A DNA stretch of 64,000 nt from Sweltsa coloradensis (lineage: Eukaryota; Arthropoda; Insecta; Plecoptera; Chloroperlidae): the NCBI GenBank assembly GCA_024449915.1, contig JAMZAV010003171.1, positions 186,001-250,000 of the forward strand, read 5' to 3'. Positions 1-10,245 of this stretch are shown one piece after another. The notes below the pieces were generated by a model, which was not told the DNA's origin, did no database searches, and saw only the letters and a list, made by a program, of their open reading frames with translations. The position numbers and the translations under genes were made by a program. Within the stretch, counting starts at the first letter, position 1, and each line of letters starts with the position of its first letter.

Positions 1-100
1 AAACATAAAACAATATTTTAAAAAAAATTACTTCATAACCATAACCACACGGAGTACCCGAAAATACAATGTGTGCATATTCTATCCGTGAAAGTCTGCG

Positions 101-128
<28 letters not shown>
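101..128. repeat. (AT)n microsatellite
   Basis: About 14 uninterrupted AT dinucleotides in an AT-rich stretch. No gene was seen in bases 1-340. Confidence 0.95.
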
Positions 129-132
<4 letters not shown>

Positions 133-340
133 ATATATGTTTTGAGGTAAAACTGCGTGTGATGATTTATAATAAAAATAATATTTTATTACCGACGTTT
201 TACTAGGGTTTCACCTAGCTTTATCAAGGTTTAGAAACAAAAAAAAAAATGGAATAACAAAGTACAAGAATGACAATTAAAACACAGCCATCTGGGTAAA
301 CAGATCTAATGACAGTGAGTTGAGAGAGAGCCTCCAGATG

Positions 341-640
341 CAGCGGTGTATGTTATCTCCTACTTCTTGTCACAGGACCTTCCCCGGGGTTGGTCTAGTG
401 GACGAGTTTCATTCTCAGTTGGTGGGGGAGCACAGCCTGCAATAATCTAGTATGTCCATTTCTCGTTATACGAAAACCCTGGAGTACTGGATGAGATTCA
501 TTTATATTGGTGGAGCATCGTCCTGCAGCGGTCTTAGATGGCCACGTCTACTTTTGGTCACAGGACCTTCCAGGAGTAGGGCCCTTTTGGGTGAGTTTCA
601 TTTCGGGGTAGGCCTAGGTGATGGACATCATCCTCCATGG
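341..640. repeat. Diverged tandem duplication, unit about 186 bp
   Basis: Two imperfect units share CAGCGGT (341 and 526) and CACAGGACCTTCC (about 371 and 559), followed by GAGTTTCATT. The spacing of 185-188 bp fits one old tandem duplication. It lies just downstream, in reading direction, of the Penelope relic on the minus strand and may be its 3' part, but this is only suggested by position. Confidence 0.55.
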
Positions 641-659
641 TCTTAAATAAACTAGTCTA

Positions 660-1030
660 GTTTTATATGAAATTGGTTTCCAAGTTTTGGGAAATCTCTG
701 GCTGTCATCCCTCTGTTGAGATTTTGTGGACCCTCTCGATCTCTACAAACCTCCCCTAATGATCCGTGGTAAACATGTTGAATCGCTACAAGTTTGCGCG
801 TGTTTTTCGAAGTCGTTTCGTGGCCTGTATCCTTAAGGTGTTTAGCTAACGCTGAATTCTTATCTTGTTTGTCAACTGCATTAATTTTGTTCTTGGAGTC
901 GAACCGAAATCCTTCTGCCCCTTTGGGCCTACGTAAGATAGATTACAGCCACCACACGGGACTTCATACACACCTTGATCCCCCAGTGGAATTTTATCTT
1001 TTGGACTCGATAAAAGCGAACGAATTTCAT
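660..1030 (-). pseudogene. Penelope-like element, GIY-YIG endonuclease relic
   Basis: Read on the minus strand, this stretch encodes GVYEVPCGGCNLSYVG, the GIY...YVG core of a GIY-YIG nuclease, at about 974-926. After frame changes it continues with a region close to SALAKHLKDTGHET, the usual His-containing helix of Penelope endonucleases, then a short C-terminal part ending near 665. In Penelope-like elements this domain follows the reverse transcriptase and nicks target DNA. The reverse transcriptase is not found next to it. At least three frame changes and stops show it is dead. The plus-strand frame over 794-1039 is a shadow. Confidence 0.7.
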
Positions 1031-1133
1031 ATCAGTTGAAAAAATTGTTTCAATATTATATCGTCTAAGCACTCTACTAATGATGTCAGTAGAACCCCGG
1101 ACATACGGTAGAAACGCTTTCTTGAACGCCCTC

Positions 1134-1640
1134 TTGAAGTGGCTAATGAATTTAATCAGTACTTCACAAATGCTGCTCTAGCAATACAAGCGCAAATCCC
1201 CCCTATTTATTGTAAAGAGGTGCTTACCCAGGGTATTAGCAACTCCATATTTCTAAGTAACGTCACAGTCAGAAATACTTGAAATAATCAGCAACCTTGC
1301 AAATAAAAAAAACACATGGTCTGATGATTTTCCATGTAGTATACTAAAAAAATGAAATGCACCTTGCAGCTCCATTGTGCTTTTTAATTAACAGGTCATT
1401 TTGAAGAAGGGGTCTTTCCGGAATTGTTTTAAAAAAGGCACGTGTTGTCCCCATCTATAAAAATGGTAATCATCAGGAACTAAAAACTATAGGCCCATAT
1501 CCCTATTGTCAGCTTTCTCTAAAGTTTTTTAACTCGCCATGCATACAAGACTAGTAGCTTTTACTGATAAGTTCAACATCACTATGGAAACCAACATGGT
1601 TTTAGAGCAAAGCATCAACTGAAACGGGCTTATAGTGAGG
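1134..1640 (+). pseudogene. LINE reverse transcriptase relic (CR1/Jockey group)
   Basis: Conceptual translation with several frame changes gives the order usual in CR1/Jockey-type reverse transcriptases: NEFNQYFTNAA (about 1147), EILEIISNLANKKNTWSDDF (about 1278-1330), then GHFEEGVFPELF, ARVVPIYKNGNHQELK and a remnant of the xYRPISxLS block (GPYPYCQLS, about 1493-1520). These form the fingers and early palm of a non-LTR polymerase. The catalytic F/YxDD box is not reached and the endonuclease is absent. Too broken for an ORF finder, but the motif order is convincing. Confidence 0.75.
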
Positions 1641-1734
1641 CAGCTTAGCATGAAAACATTTACACGCCGGACAAAAGCACCAAATTTTTAAACCACGTGC
1701 TAATAAGGCCTATAGCTTTAAATTTTTGATAGGA

Positions 1735-2785
1735 ACCAGCTTTTCTGGGGGCCATCTTGAATTTTACAGTGGCCATTTTTGAAAATATAAGCATTTTACC
1801 AATATCTCGGCTTTTTAAAACCACCTGGGCCCCCATTCATGTACATTTTTTTTCCCGGTATAAGCAGAGTTAGATGGTATAAGTGCGGTATAACTCCGAA
1901 TCCAATTCATGAAGACTTACCCGCCTCGACCGGGATAAGAAAATACGTAAACAGATGGCGGACATTTTAAATTTTGCATCTATGGTGTAAAAAGAAAAGT
2001 TGTCATAACTCTCATAAAACAAATCAGAAACCGTCCGGGCCTAGGCCCCGGGTGTAGAAAATTATTCATAATACAACAGTGTAGGCCTAAAGTTCCATTA
2101 GGTTATAGGACAAGATTTAAAAATTAATACAAACATTACACGTTTGACAAGCCCTAGGCCTCTTTTAGCCAACCCTAGGCCGGCACGATCTTGTTCTGAC
2201 ACACATCCCGCCAAATAACTAGTTTTGATTTCTAAAAAACCTAATGCAGATAAAGAATGGTATGATATCCCAGGCTATTCCCAAAAATTTTCGGCAATAA
2301 TAAGCCTTTTTTTTTCTTTAATGAATTCACGCAATCTCCTGTCACTAAATGAAAAAGTAAAAACAAAAGATGGTGGAAATTTCAGTGTTCTTTTGCTAAT
2401 TTGCTGATTTACATGGCTGTGGAATGCCGTGGAAAATAACATATTTTGTTGTGTTTGTTGTTTGCATTGGAAATTTTTGATTGGATGAGAGTTGCCCAGG
2501 CTTAACCAGGCCTTATCCTGCCAGTCCTGCATTATACCGTCCTTATACCACCTATACCCGGGATAAATGTACATGAAACGGGGCCCAGGGATCACAATAT
2601 TGGTGTGTAAGTACATATTTTTTGAGTCAAGGAATACAAATTGACTATTGCTAACCAGATCCCCCAGCGGCCATCTTGAATTTTAAGCATTTTACCAATA
2701 TATTGGCTTCTAAACCACTTAGGATCACAATATTGGTGTGTAAGTATATATTTTCGGGGTCAAGGAATACAAATTGAAATTAAAT
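1735..2785. repeat. Direct duplication; first copy split by an inserted element
   Basis: Copy 1 is 1735-1826 plus 2587-2650; copy 2 is 2651-2785. Both share GGCCATCTTGAATTTT, AGCATTTTACCAATAT, AAACCAC, GATCACAATATTGGTGTGTA and GTCAAGGAATACAAATTGA in the same order. Copy 2 is continuous across the point where copy 1 is interrupted, so it serves as a ready-made empty site for the 1827-2586 element. Confidence 0.8.
1827..2586. mobile_element. 760-bp inverted-repeat element (MITE, possibly Harbinger-like)
   Basis: The ends are imperfect inverted repeats of about 55 bp. The left starts GGGCCCCCATTCATGTACAT, and the right read in reverse starts GGGCCCCGTTTCATGTACAT. Both run on into CCCGG(G)TATA and GGTATAA...GGTATAA blocks. 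GGGCCC(C)GTTTCAT ends are common in PIF/Harbinger and ISL2EU-type MITEs, so I lean that way, but no clean 3-bp target duplication is visible. The interior is AT-rich with no credible protein; the 113-aa minus frame over 2275-2616 just reads through the right arm. Confidence 0.75.
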
Positions 2786-2935
2786 GCATTAGACGATTTA
2801 TTCATTCACAACAACAAATACATTCAAAATTCATACAAAAATACACACTATTTTAAATATTCTGTTAGTATGTTACATGAAGTATTATATGACAGATACC
2901 TTGATGAATGATGATGCCACTTATAAAAGATGCCA

Positions 2936-3352
2936 TAAATAAATAAATAAATTATATTTAGAGTCTACCCACTCAGTTATATAACTGATTTTCAGTGGGG
3001 GACAGTAAATCAAAGCGACTAAGCCTACCTTGTAGGCCCCGACGCAATCGACGAGTGAGCGATAACCAACCAAAGATCGATATTTTGAATAGGAAATATA
3101 GCAATCAGTGGTATGGACAGTGCGAACACCCGCGGATCAACGCCAGAATCAACAAGGCCGATTTAGAACATCTCTGAATTTATTATGTGCTTCGTTGCTA
3201 GGACGGCTCCAAAGTCACCGTTTACAAACTCCTAAGACACAAACTGATGGACTTGCATCAGAAGTTAAAAAACTTCTGACTTTAACGGAAATCGAACCCT
3301 AGACCTTCTGCATTGGAAGCAGATATGCTAACAACAAGACCAACGAGACACA
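2936..3352 (-). mobile_element. SINE-A copy 1, tRNA-derived SINE
   Basis: On the minus strand the head (3349-3283) is tRNA-like: TTGGTCTTGT..TTAGC (A-box region), an anticodon arm with 5-bp stem and loop TTCCAAT, and GGTTCGATTTCC (B box). The body runs to a (TTTA)n tail at 2936-2965. A second, nearly full copy at 55606-56034 has the same limits. A hairpin, CAGAAGTT..AACTTCTG, lies at 3259-3278. An A+B box head with a simple tail marks a pol III retroposon. It is not a functional tRNA gene: the acceptor stem is missing. Confidence 0.85.
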
Positions 3353-5060
3353 CATTGCTCGCGCCGTATTTAAACATTGGCATCCGCACAGTTCCGTGCA
3401 ATTCCATCCTGCCTTTTTGCATGCACATCTACCACCACATCCACTTTGGCTCTTACAGTTACATTTCACCAATTTGCTACATGCCTTTAATGCAACAGGA
3501 TACATGTTCCATACAGGAACCCACGTTACACTGTATCTATTCAGTGTCCAGCCCCAACCTTCTGGATCAGGAGCATTATGTATACACTGTGCTCACTGGT
3601 GCTCCATACTCCTGCCTGGTATGCAGTCCTCTTTGATTGCTGCAGTTGAGCGTCCCTAGTTGTGGAAAGTTTCTCCATTGTCTTACTCTTCTGATAAAAC
3701 ATCTCCTTCCTGGCCTCATGCACATGTTCTACGTCACTGGTCTTATTATACAATATAAAGGTGAAGCGTTCTAGGAGTTTGAAATTTTCATCATCAATCT
3801 CAAGTTTTGTGTAAGGGTGAGGTGCTATGTACGTAAAGGCATGTGTCACATCAGGGTAGCAATTCCATGCATCCCAGGCAGACTTCTTACCTCGTCCGAA
3901 AAATGCAGATGTAGTATCACATCCTGTGAAACTGTGGAAGACAGGAAGGGCCAGGGATTTCTCTCTACCCAGCTTCTCGTACATAGCACTAATGCAATGA
4001 TAGGTGAAAGTTTTACCTGTACCAAAAGCAACCCAAATCTTCACATCTTGACACAAAGTCAACAGTTGATGAAATTTGTCGAGGAGGATCACCACTACAT
4101 CTGTGTTAACAGTACGCACCATGCAGTTAGTACATCCATTCTGAAGTGCATCCTGTAAGTGGATTAGCAGCAGGGTGTCTGCTTCCTCGTGATCACATGC
4201 CGGCATGCATCTATTAGCACCCCGGAGAATAACCGAGGCACCAGAGGTCACGATAATTTCTTTGTTTTTATCGCATTCAACACTTGCTTTTTTTTTTAGA
4301 AATGAAAGCAAAAAGTTCCTGTTTGTTGGTGGGGTCTCGTAAGAAGTCAGGCCAATTGAGTGGCAGCTTGTTCTTTCCTTCAACCTTTTTCCGAACACCA
4401 TTTCCTCGCTTTTCTCTTGTGAATTCTTTTAGGCTGTTCCAAATGTATTTGTCACACACTATATAAACTCTTTTGCAGTTTTATAGCTCTTCAATGATGT
4501 GCGGAATGTATACCTGATCAGCATAATCATCAAACGTTACAATGTTGGTAATTGGGAGGAGATGCACAACAGCGACTCCATCGAGAAGCTTTACATCAAT
4601 GGCATCAGAAGGAATCGCTTGGAGAATTCTTGTCCAGAATGTTCATAAGATCGGACTCCTTTCCTAGTCGCAGTTTTCCATCGTCAGATAGTGAAGGGGA
4701 GAAAGGATGGTTCTCATTGATGAAGAATGTGGTCATGTTGCTCGCCTTATGCTGCATCACTATGTATATGCGAGAGAACAGAGAGACATCGCTCTTTTGT
4801 TTTGTCTTAATCTTTTGTGCAGCATTGCTGAACAGAGGAAGAGAATTCTTATTGATTGGTTCATGAATGGATCGAGTACGATCAGTTATTACTGATTTGC
4901 AGAAATTGGCATACTGATCCTGTCCCAGACTCTGCACTGTTCGCACCGTATTCACTACAATTCCGTCCAAAACTACTCTTGTGTCAAGAGCAAGTAGCTC
5001 ATCACTGTCATCCACAAAAGGGTTTCCAAGGTCATTCATGACTTGATATTGACCCAATGA
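3299..5060 (-). pseudogene. XPG/FEN1-like nuclease with Cys-rich CXC tail (Academ-like transposon gene), broken
   Basis: One gene spread over three minus frames. The N-terminal block (5057-4605) has LGNPFVDDSDELLALDTR and SVITDRTRSIHEPINKNSLP. A middle block (4459-4277) follows, then the core (4340-3541) with HEEADT, NTDVVV, FGTGKTFTYH and FHSFTGCDTTSAFFGRGKK. A tail (3475-3385) has ten Cys in a C-x6-CxC-x5-C-x3-CxC pattern. HEEAD, NTDV and GCDTTSAFFGRGK resemble acidic and helix-turn-helix blocks of FEN1/XPG PIN nucleases; that mapping is my inference. Unnamed proteins with these blocks are widespread in marine invertebrates, and Academ transposons are reported to carry XPG-like nucleases. 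Frame changes near 4600, 4350 and 3540 kill this copy. Confidence 0.65.
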
Positions 5061-5475
5061 CTGCTCCTTAAATGTTTGTATTTAAAAGTTGATATCGTGT
5101 ATGAAAAGTTGTGCTAAAAAATCTGTATACTTGGAATAAATTCTTGAAGTTGACCAAAATTGACTAAATGACGGAGATTTCACTATTATTTGTTTTTAAA
5201 ATCAAGGAATTAATTAAGGAATATGCGTAGCGTACTGGACTTCATAGATTGACTCTTAACGTTCGTGTGAAATATGATATCAAATAACGTAAGATAGTAG
5301 CAGAAAATGAAGGAGAGCGGATCCCTGATCGAGGTGTCAGGGCTAGAGGATCTCTTATAATGCATAACAGCATTTCCAGTTCAGAACGATTTAAAACAAA
5401 CGTGATGAATAAAATGCATCAAGATGATGCGTTTAAAGCTATTGGAACCTTACTAAAACAACACTACGTAGAATG
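5061..5475. other. Unassigned stretch
   Basis: AT-rich DNA between the XPG-like relic and a pogo-type end. The reading over about 5290-5470 (HNSISSSERFKTNVMNKM, then LLKQHYVE) is open for some 50 codons and ends right where a pogo-type terminal sequence begins. I do not recognise it. Confidence 0.3.
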
Positions 5476-5490
5476 AGGTGACAAGGATCA
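5476..5490 (+). mobile_element. Lone pogo-type terminal sequence
   Basis: AGGTGACAAGGATCA matches the GGGGTGACAAGGATC ends of the pogo element at 7246-9455 and its derivative at 9462-9646. A Rep-B copy begins just after it, so this is probably an element end cut by a later insertion. Confidence 0.5.
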
Positions 5491-5493
5491 CAG

Positions 5494-5755
5494 GGGTTAG
5501 TATTAGTATTAGTAGTTTTAGGGCGCTTCAACGGCAAAGATTATTCGCGCCTCCAAGATAATTCGTTAACTATGTATGAATGTAAAATACAGTTAATAAG
5601 GTTAAATGTGTTTTCAAATCGTTGTCATGAAAAGAATTGCAAAGGTCGATATATTTGTAGACAGTCAAATCGGGAAAAGGTATACATGCTAAAGTTGTCA
5701 TATGTAGAAAATGCCAAATTACCAAATCATAATCATAATCATAATCAGAAAAACG
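5494..5755 (-). mobile_element. Rep-B copy 1 (SINE-like)
   Basis: Begins with an (ATTAGT)n run and TTTTAGGGCGCTTCAACGGC and runs about 260 bp to a run of (AATCAT)n at 5728-5752. About 190 bp match 42735-42925 and the first 60 bp match 53946-54010. The short-tandem run beside TTTTAGGGC is best read as the 3' tail, placing the element on the minus strand. No protein. Confidence 0.7.
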
Positions 5756-6095
5756 TTGCCAACGTCGTCATAATGAATAGCAAGTCAACATGCTTCATGG
5801 ATTTTTTTTTTTTCGAATCGAATTTCGAATATAAGTTTGAAAAATTCATATCTCCCGCTGATATTGAAGTAGAGAGCAGTTATACCAACCGTTACAAACT
5901 GCAGAAAAAGCGCTTTCTAGCTGCACCATCAGAATTGCCACTTTACAAGGCAGTGAATTAAACATGGCCGCATTGTTATTGTAATTTTTCAATGAATTTT
6001 GATTAATGGAATAACTTGGAGTATTTCTACGATTTATTTGCAAGGTAAGATCTAAACATTAATTTTTATTTACTTTTACACTATTTTTCATGATA
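5756..6095. other. Unassigned stretch
   Basis: A plus frame over about 5810-5960 is open (contains SPADIEVESSYTNRYKLQKK) but has no recognised domain and no convincing start. T-rich run at about 5797-5812. Nothing else seen. Confidence 0.3.
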
Positions 6096-7185
6096 TAACA
6101 ATAACAATAACAATAACTTTATTCACCTTGACTCATACATTGCATAAGTATAACTCTTTTTAGAGAAAGTGAATAGCCTAGCCTATGGAGAGTAATACAT
6201 AATTGTTAACAATTTTATAAAAAATATACATTAAAATATACATTTCATAATTTCATAATATCTTTCCTTCTATTTCTATACATAATACTTATTTTTTTTA
6301 TTGAATTGTTTATTTATATTAAATTATATTCATGAAAATACATAGTAGTTTCAGGAGTGTGAAGGAAAGTTGAGTGTAAAGCTATGGGTGGGGTATTTAT
6401 ATTTTCGGGCACAAGATTAAGTTAAACGTCAGCTGGATGAAGGTATTCATTGATGGTGTAGAAGCAACGCTTTATAAGAAATGATTTCAATGTATATTTA
6501 AAAGAGTCTAGGGATTGTATATTTTTAATTTCTGGGGGTATATGATTGAAGATTGTTAGACATTGGTAATGAGGTCCTTTGGAGAAACGCGTTGTATTAT
6601 GAGTTGGGACATGAATTTTTGATTGCGATCGTGTATCATGGTCATGAATCGTTGAGTTTAATTTGAAGAGGTGAGGGTTTGATTTGACAAAGACTGCTGC
6701 AAGTTGTATCAAAGTACTTGCTAAGGTCAAGATTTTTTGGGTGGGGAAGATATTTCTGCACGAGGTACGCCAAGAGGCTCCTACTATAATTCGAATGGCC
6801 CGTTTTTGTAATCTAAAAACTCTTATAGCTTGTGGCGAGTTTCCCCAGAAAATAAGTCCGTATGATATGTGTGAGTGGATGTGAGCATGGTATATGAGAA
6901 TAAGGACGTTGTGGCTGACTAGGGCTTTAATTCTTCTGAGGAGGAAACATCCACTCTTTATCTTTGAGCAAACAGCGTCTATGTGGTCTGTCCAATCAAG
7001 AGTGTCAAGTCATATGTAGACCCAGGAACTTGATGGCGTCAGAGCAGGCAATGCTCTTAGATGAGATGCGAATGAGGAGGCTTTCGGTGGGTGGAACTTG
7101 TGAGTGGAAGTTTAAATACACCGTTTTTGACGGTTGAAGAGAAAGGAGGTTTTTGTTACAGTATTGTGTATTGTGTCATATTATT
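6096..7185 (-). pseudogene. LINE 3' half: RT C-terminal part, 3' UTR and tail
   Basis: On the minus strand from about 7185: a thumb region with a FLGLHMT block (about 7020), SKIKSGCFLLRRIKALVSHN (about 6965-6905), SYGLIFWGNSPQAIRVFRLQ (about 6865-6800), then the terminal segment (6730-6422) with HDHDTRSQSKIHVPTHN, FNHIPPEIKN and FKYTLKSFLIKRCFYTINEY. This order is typical of the end of Jockey/CR1-group ORF2. A 3' UTR follows, ending AATAAAG and (TTATTG)n at 6096-6119, so the true 3' end is kept. At least one frame change lies near 7010. It is 5'-truncated next to the pogo element. Confidence 0.85.
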
Positions 7186-7245
7186 CCTCCAGATTGTTTT
7201 CGAAAAACATTAATATTTAGGTTGTTGTCATTTTTAGGTTAAGAA

Positions 7246-9455
7246 GGGGTGACAGGGATCATGCCTCGAAAGTACGTGCCTGGTCCTAAGGTGAAGAGAA
7301 GAACCAATCCAGATCCCACAATATTAGATCAAGCTATTGCTGATGTTAAGAAAGGTATGGCCTACAGGGCAGCAGCAAAAAAACATGATATACCATACAC
7401 AGTGCTGCATAGACATGCACATTCTGTGAATAAGCCTAGGCCTATGGGTGGGCAGACAGTATTGTCAGCTGGTGTGGAAAAAATGCTGGTGTAACGCATT
7501 TTGACTTGTGCCAAGTGGGGTAACCCCTTGGACACATTAGATTTGCGAATGCTGGTTAAATCTTACTTGGATAAAAAGGGCATAAAAATTTAAAAGTTTA
7601 AGAACAATACGCCAGGCAAGGATTTTGCACTGTCTTTTATTAAACGGCATAAAGGCACTTTGTCCCACCGCATGTGCCAAAATATCAAACGAAGCAGAGC
7701 TGGTATTGATCCTGCTACGGTTAACAATTATTTTGATCACCTGGGTGAATCGTTAAGACGGTATTCCGGCGGCAAACATTGTCAATTACGATGAAACAAA
7801 CCTTTCAGACGACCCTGGTCGTAAAAAAATCTTAACTCGCCGAGGTACTAAATATCCTGAAAGGATAATTAACAGCACAAAATCTTCCACGTCGATAATG
7901 TATGCTGCTACCGCGGACGGTACCGTGTTGCCCCCAGATGTCGTTTACAAAGCGACAAACATGTACGATTTGTGGATCGAAGGCGGACCGAAAGGTGCTA
8001 GATATAATCGATCCATGTCTGGATGGTTCGATTCGCATTGTTTTGGAGACTGGGTGACAGAAATTGCTGTGCCCTACTTGCGAAGACTTGAAGGTAGGAA
8101 GCTGTTGATTGGTGACAATCTAGCGTCCCACTTATCACCAGACATTATCAGACTGTGCGAGGGACTAAACATTGCTTTTGTGTTTTTGCCCCCAAACTCG
8201 ACGCATTTAACGCAACCTCTTGACGTGGCATTTTTCCGGCCACTAAAAACTCATTGGAGGAAAGTTCTGACTGAGTGGAAGCAAGAACCGGGAAAAAAGG
8301 AAAGCACAATCTCAAAAAATGTATTTCCTAGGCTTCTAAAAAAACTCCAAGAAGCAATGGTGGAAAATCAAGCAGCAAATGTCATAAGTGGATTTGCAAA
8401 GTGTGGAATTGTTCCTCTCGACCGCAAAAAAGTTTTGCAGAGCATTCCAAATGCTGATGATTCATTAAATATGCCTAATGAGGCTGAGGATGATGAATCC
8501 ATTGTAAATGACTCTGTGGTTGATTTGTTAAAATCAATGCGCTACGACACCGCCAAACCGCGTCAACGCAAAAAAAAGGTGACTGTAGTTCCCGGTAAAA
8601 GTGTACTCGGAGCCGACTTCAGTGAAACAGAAAACGAGGAGCAAATGGAAGAAGTCGATTCAAATTCAGAAGTGAATGAAGGCTCTGCATTTGAAGAAGA
8701 AATGTCGGCTTCGGAAGAAGAAATCGACAATGAAGACTCGCTAGAACTCGAGTCCTCTGAAGTTCAGTATGAAGGAGAAGGACATTCTATGCTAGGTGTA
8801 ACTAGTGTGCTAAGTAAAGAAAGCATCAAGACTAATGACTGGTTACTGGTGGATTTCAGTGCAACAATAAACTATGCCTCAAGTTCACCTAAGAAAAAAA
8901 ATGTGTTTATCGGAAAAGTCTCCAACTTAAAAAGCGCTGACAAATCGGACGATTTTGAGGCAAATTTTCTTAGATTAAAACAAACCAAAGCTAATAAAGG
9001 ATGCATGTTTTATTGGCCAGATATTGAAGACATTTCATCATTTACATTTGACCAAGTTGTTGGTAAACTTGAACCACCTCACAATCTCAGGAGAGGTCTA
9101 TTTTTGTTTTCTGTAAATGCTACAGAATGGTAGCGATTGAGTTGTCGTTAAAGTTCTGTATGGATTACTTTACATAGTTTTAGGTCTATATTTTTTACTT
9201 AGGTTATGATTGTAGTTTAGTACCATTTGTTTCGGGACCTAAACATTAATTTTTAAGGTGTTGAATACAAACCAGTTTTTATACGGTCCCCTCAAAATAT
9301 CACAGGAATTCGTAGTGCCTAAATGCTATTTATTCAAGCTTTTTGGGGAGTTTAGAGGATTTAAACTCATAAAATAATAAAATTTTGACTACCATTTTCC
9401 CTGATCTTAATACCTCCCTATTTACTTGATTTACAATGACGATCCTTGTCACCCC
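7246..9455 (+). mobile_element. Pogo-superfamily DNA transposon
   Basis: The left end GGGGTGACAGGGATC (7246-7260) and the right end GATCCTTGTCACCCC (9441-9455) are inverted repeats with one mismatch. They enclose one transposase gene, whose ATG directly abuts the left repeat. A TA-rich flank (ATATTA, 9456-9461) fits the TA target preference of this superfamily, but the left flank gives no clean duplication. If the next small element belongs to it, the right end may instead be 9646. Confidence 0.7.
7261..9133 (+). pseudogene. Pogo-type transposase, frameshifted N-terminal half
   Basis: The first ATG is at 7261. Residues 1-70 are a Psq/CENP-B-type helix-turn-helix (MAYRAAAKKHDIPYTVLHRH). The frame is lost at about 7494; a middle segment (FALSFIKRHKGTLSHRMCQN) reads in another frame to about 7755. 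From about 7770 a frame is open to 9133. The DDE domain shows NYDETNLSDDPG, LLIGDNLASHLS and PPNSTHLTQPLDVAFFRPLK, so all three acidic positions are present. An acidic stretch (about 8630-8770) and a C-terminal domain of ~100 residues (NDWLLVDFS...FVG-like...FYWPDIED) follow. Two or three indels inactivate it. Confidence 0.85.
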
Positions 9456-9461
9456 ATATTA

Positions 9462-9646
9462 GGGGTGACAAGGATAACCATATTAATTGCTAATAACCAT
9501 AATTAATTATTTTTTCACCAGCATACATTAAATTGTGCATGTTGCTGAACCTATCACCCATAACATGTGATATTAACTTTTTCAGATTTTTTTTATTTTT
9601 ACTGAACTATATGCCTTGAAAGTCTAAAAGTGATCCTTGTCACCCC
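9462..9646. mobile_element. 185-bp pogo-derived MITE
   Basis: Starts GGGGTGACAAGGAT (9462-9475) and ends TGATCCTTGTCACCCC (9631-9646), a perfect inverted pair with the same sequence as the ends of the neighbouring pogo element. The interior is AT-rich and non-coding. Only ATATTA separates it from the 9441-9455 end. Confidence 0.75.
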
Positions 9647-10245
9647 ATTCTGTATGTGTATGTACAGGTTTCTAAACTGTGTTTTATAGTTAAAACTACC
9701 GCACACTTATCACATAGGGGAGTGTCTTCACCTCTGAGAAGATATCCGTGAGTGAGGTATGTGTGCCCGATTCTCAAAAGAGCCAGAGCAACTTCTTCAA
9801 GTCGAGAAGAGAGACGTGAAGAGATCCAGGCTACAGTGCTATTCTTTATCTGGAGCAATTTATTGTTTTCTATCTTGTTCCAGGAATATTACTTTCAAAT
9901 CTGAGGGTACAATTAGCTGACAGTCTATGCTGTACTTTTTGCATGCTGATTTTACACATTTGTCTGCTACTTCGTTGCCTAAGATCCCGGAATGACCAGG
10001 GACCCAACAAAAAAACTACAGACTTTTGTTTAGAGGAAAGCTTTGCAAGTATAATCTGAATCTCGTGAATTATGGGATGACTTTGATATAATTCTGACAT
10101 TACGTCTCGGGAACTCAAAGAGTCCGTGCAGATTAGAAACTTTGATCCGTTACTCCTTTGAACATATAGTAGGCTTTGCAAAAGTGCAAACAGTTTAGAA
10201 TTATACACACTGAACATCAGGTCCTGGGCGTGGCGGTCTATAATA
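9647..10245 (-). pseudogene. LINE RNase H domain and C-terminal tail (I/R1 group)
   Basis: Minus strand: SVYNSKLFALLQSLLYVQR (about 10210-10150) and FLICTDSLSS (about 10135) form the early RNase H strands with the D-S motif. After a frame change near 10020 come WVPGHSGILGNEVADK (about 10008-9960) and YSIDCQLIVPSDLKVIF (about 9925-9870), then EEVALALLRIGHTYLTHGYL (9800-9740) with Cys/His-like PLCDKC. This is the RNase H and zinc-tail end of ORF2 in I-clade-type LINEs. Related pieces lie at 16250-16310 and 25400-25585. Confidence 0.85.

Noticed and set aside
2275..2616. 113-aa minus-strand frame
   Set aside because: It reads through the right arm of the 1827-2586 inverted-repeat element and has no known domain.
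3283..3349. tRNA gene
   Set aside because: The acceptor stem is missing and the element has a SINE body and tail; it is a SINE head.
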